From JBEBSD01 sp040394475 (GTDB lineage: Bacteria; Bacteroidota; Bacteroidia; Cytophagales; Spirosomataceae), in assembly GCA_040394475.1 (NCBI GenBank), contig JBEBSD010000114.1:1-15074 (forward strand): a DNA stretch of 15,074 bases, given 5' to 3'. Below the pieces are notes generated by a model. That model did not search any database and was not told the DNA's origin. It saw nothing but the letters and a program-made list of their open reading frames with translations. How positions within the stretch are numbered: position 1 is the stretch's first letter; every line of letters begins with the position of its first letter. This document shows, piece by piece, positions 14,595 through 15,074 of this stretch. The position numbers were made by a program, and so were the translations under genes.

Positions 14595-15074
14595 TTAAAA
14601 CGAAAGTGCAACATTGAACCCGATGCTTCTGGTCGTGGGCATGGAGTAGGATTCAATACCCTGGGCGGCAGCTGAGCTGCTGTAAGCGGACTCAGGAGAT
14701 ACACCCATGATTTTGAACTCCTCATTCTGGTACAGGTAGGCCAGGTTCCGCGCGACAACAGATACTTTGGCTTTCTTAAAGGGAGACTTCGCCATAATTG
14801 CTGCCGGAACGGCATAGCCAAGCGAGATTTCCCGGAGCGAGATGTAGTCTGCGTCGAGCACGAATTCCTCCCCGATATTGGACCACGACCTTGTCGCGTA
14901 GTAGTTCACGGGCGTGATGGTTTTGGTGTACTTCTCATAACTTCCATCGTCGTTGAGGATCACCCCATCGATTTCCATCGCCAGTCCATCACCCCTTTCC
15001 TGCGTAAATTTCCCTGTCCCGTTGGCCATTTCGTTGCGCTTGGTATGGGAAAAGATCTGCCCGCCTCTGCGAAA
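14595..15074 (-). CDS. SusC/RagA-family TonB-linked outer-membrane protein, C-terminal part
   Basis: The visible 159 residues are the last beta-barrel strands of a SusC-type TonB-dependent transporter; the rest lies beyond the right edge. The frame is open to the end of the window, starting FRRGGQIFSHTKRNEM. Typical elements are DADYISLREISLGYAVP, VSVVARNLAYLYQ, and the terminal SIGFNVALSF, whose final aromatic residue fits the signal recognised by the outer-membrane assembly machinery. It imports the ligand captured by the SusD encoded 14 bp downstream, using TonB energy. Confidence 0.95.
   Translation of the reverse strand, partial: FRRGGQIFSHTKRNEMANGTGKFTQERGDGLAMEIDGVILNDDGSYEKYTKTITPVNYYATRSWSNIGEEFVLDADYISLREISLGYAVPAAIMAKSPFKKAKVSVVARNLAYLYQNEEFKIMGVSPESAYSSSAAAQGIESYSMPTTRSIGFNVALSF

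Overview
This 15.1-kb window comes from a member of the Bacteroidota. The evidence is the end of a SusC/SusD pair, a sigma factor of the Bacteroidetes-expanded ECF type, lipoproteins with Bacteroidetes-style signals, TAnnTTTG/TTTG promoter elements instead of E. coli -35/-10 boxes, and few Shine-Dalgarno sequences. The gene families and their order fit Chitinophagaceae or Sphingobacteriaceae, but I cannot fix the genus. No tRNA, rRNA, CRISPR array or transposase gene was seen.

Layout, left to right. (1) Positions 1-686: a 22-bp direct repeat at the window edge, a terminator hairpin, and an ECF sigma factor on the minus strand with its own promoter. (2) Positions 687-1075: a divergent intergenic region holding only a doubtful 52-codon frame. 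(3) Positions 1076-3528 (+): two different L,D-transpeptidases in tandem, one of the YkuD_2 type and one YcbB-like lipoprotein, so this is a peptidoglycan cross-linking or remodelling unit. (4) Positions 3505-9742 (-): a six-gene membrane/AAA+ cluster transcribed in the order SpoIIM-like, multi-pass membrane protein, DUF4129, DUF4350, MoxR ATPase, DUF58. It has a recognisable promoter before SpoIIM and a rho-independent terminator hairpin at the DUF4350 stop codon, just before moxR. (5) Positions 9869-15074 (-): the end of a polysaccharide-utilisation-like operon in the order SusC (partial), SusD, a secreted Fn3/beta-helix protein, and a two-pass membrane protein with a transglutaminase-like Cys-His-Asp triad.

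How the genes may work together. SusC/SusD would bind and import an oligosaccharide or peptide. The beta-helix protein, probably a periplasm-facing lipoprotein, would act on it, and the transglutaminase-like membrane protein is a co-transcribed partner of unknown role. The SpoIIM-DUF4129-DUF4350-MoxR-DUF58 set is a widely conserved but poorly understood envelope chaperone-type module. The adjacent L,D-transpeptidases give this part of the window an envelope theme.

The most unusual non-coding signal is a composite intergenic element present twice, at 1803-1883 (+) and 7915-7816 (-). Each copy has a run of 7-nt repeats abutting the 3' end of one gene, then a G-rich stretch, then a CTGTGTAAATC...TCTGTGGTG block just upstream of the next gene. 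The other structure worth testing is a 46-nt hairpin between susD and the beta-helix gene.
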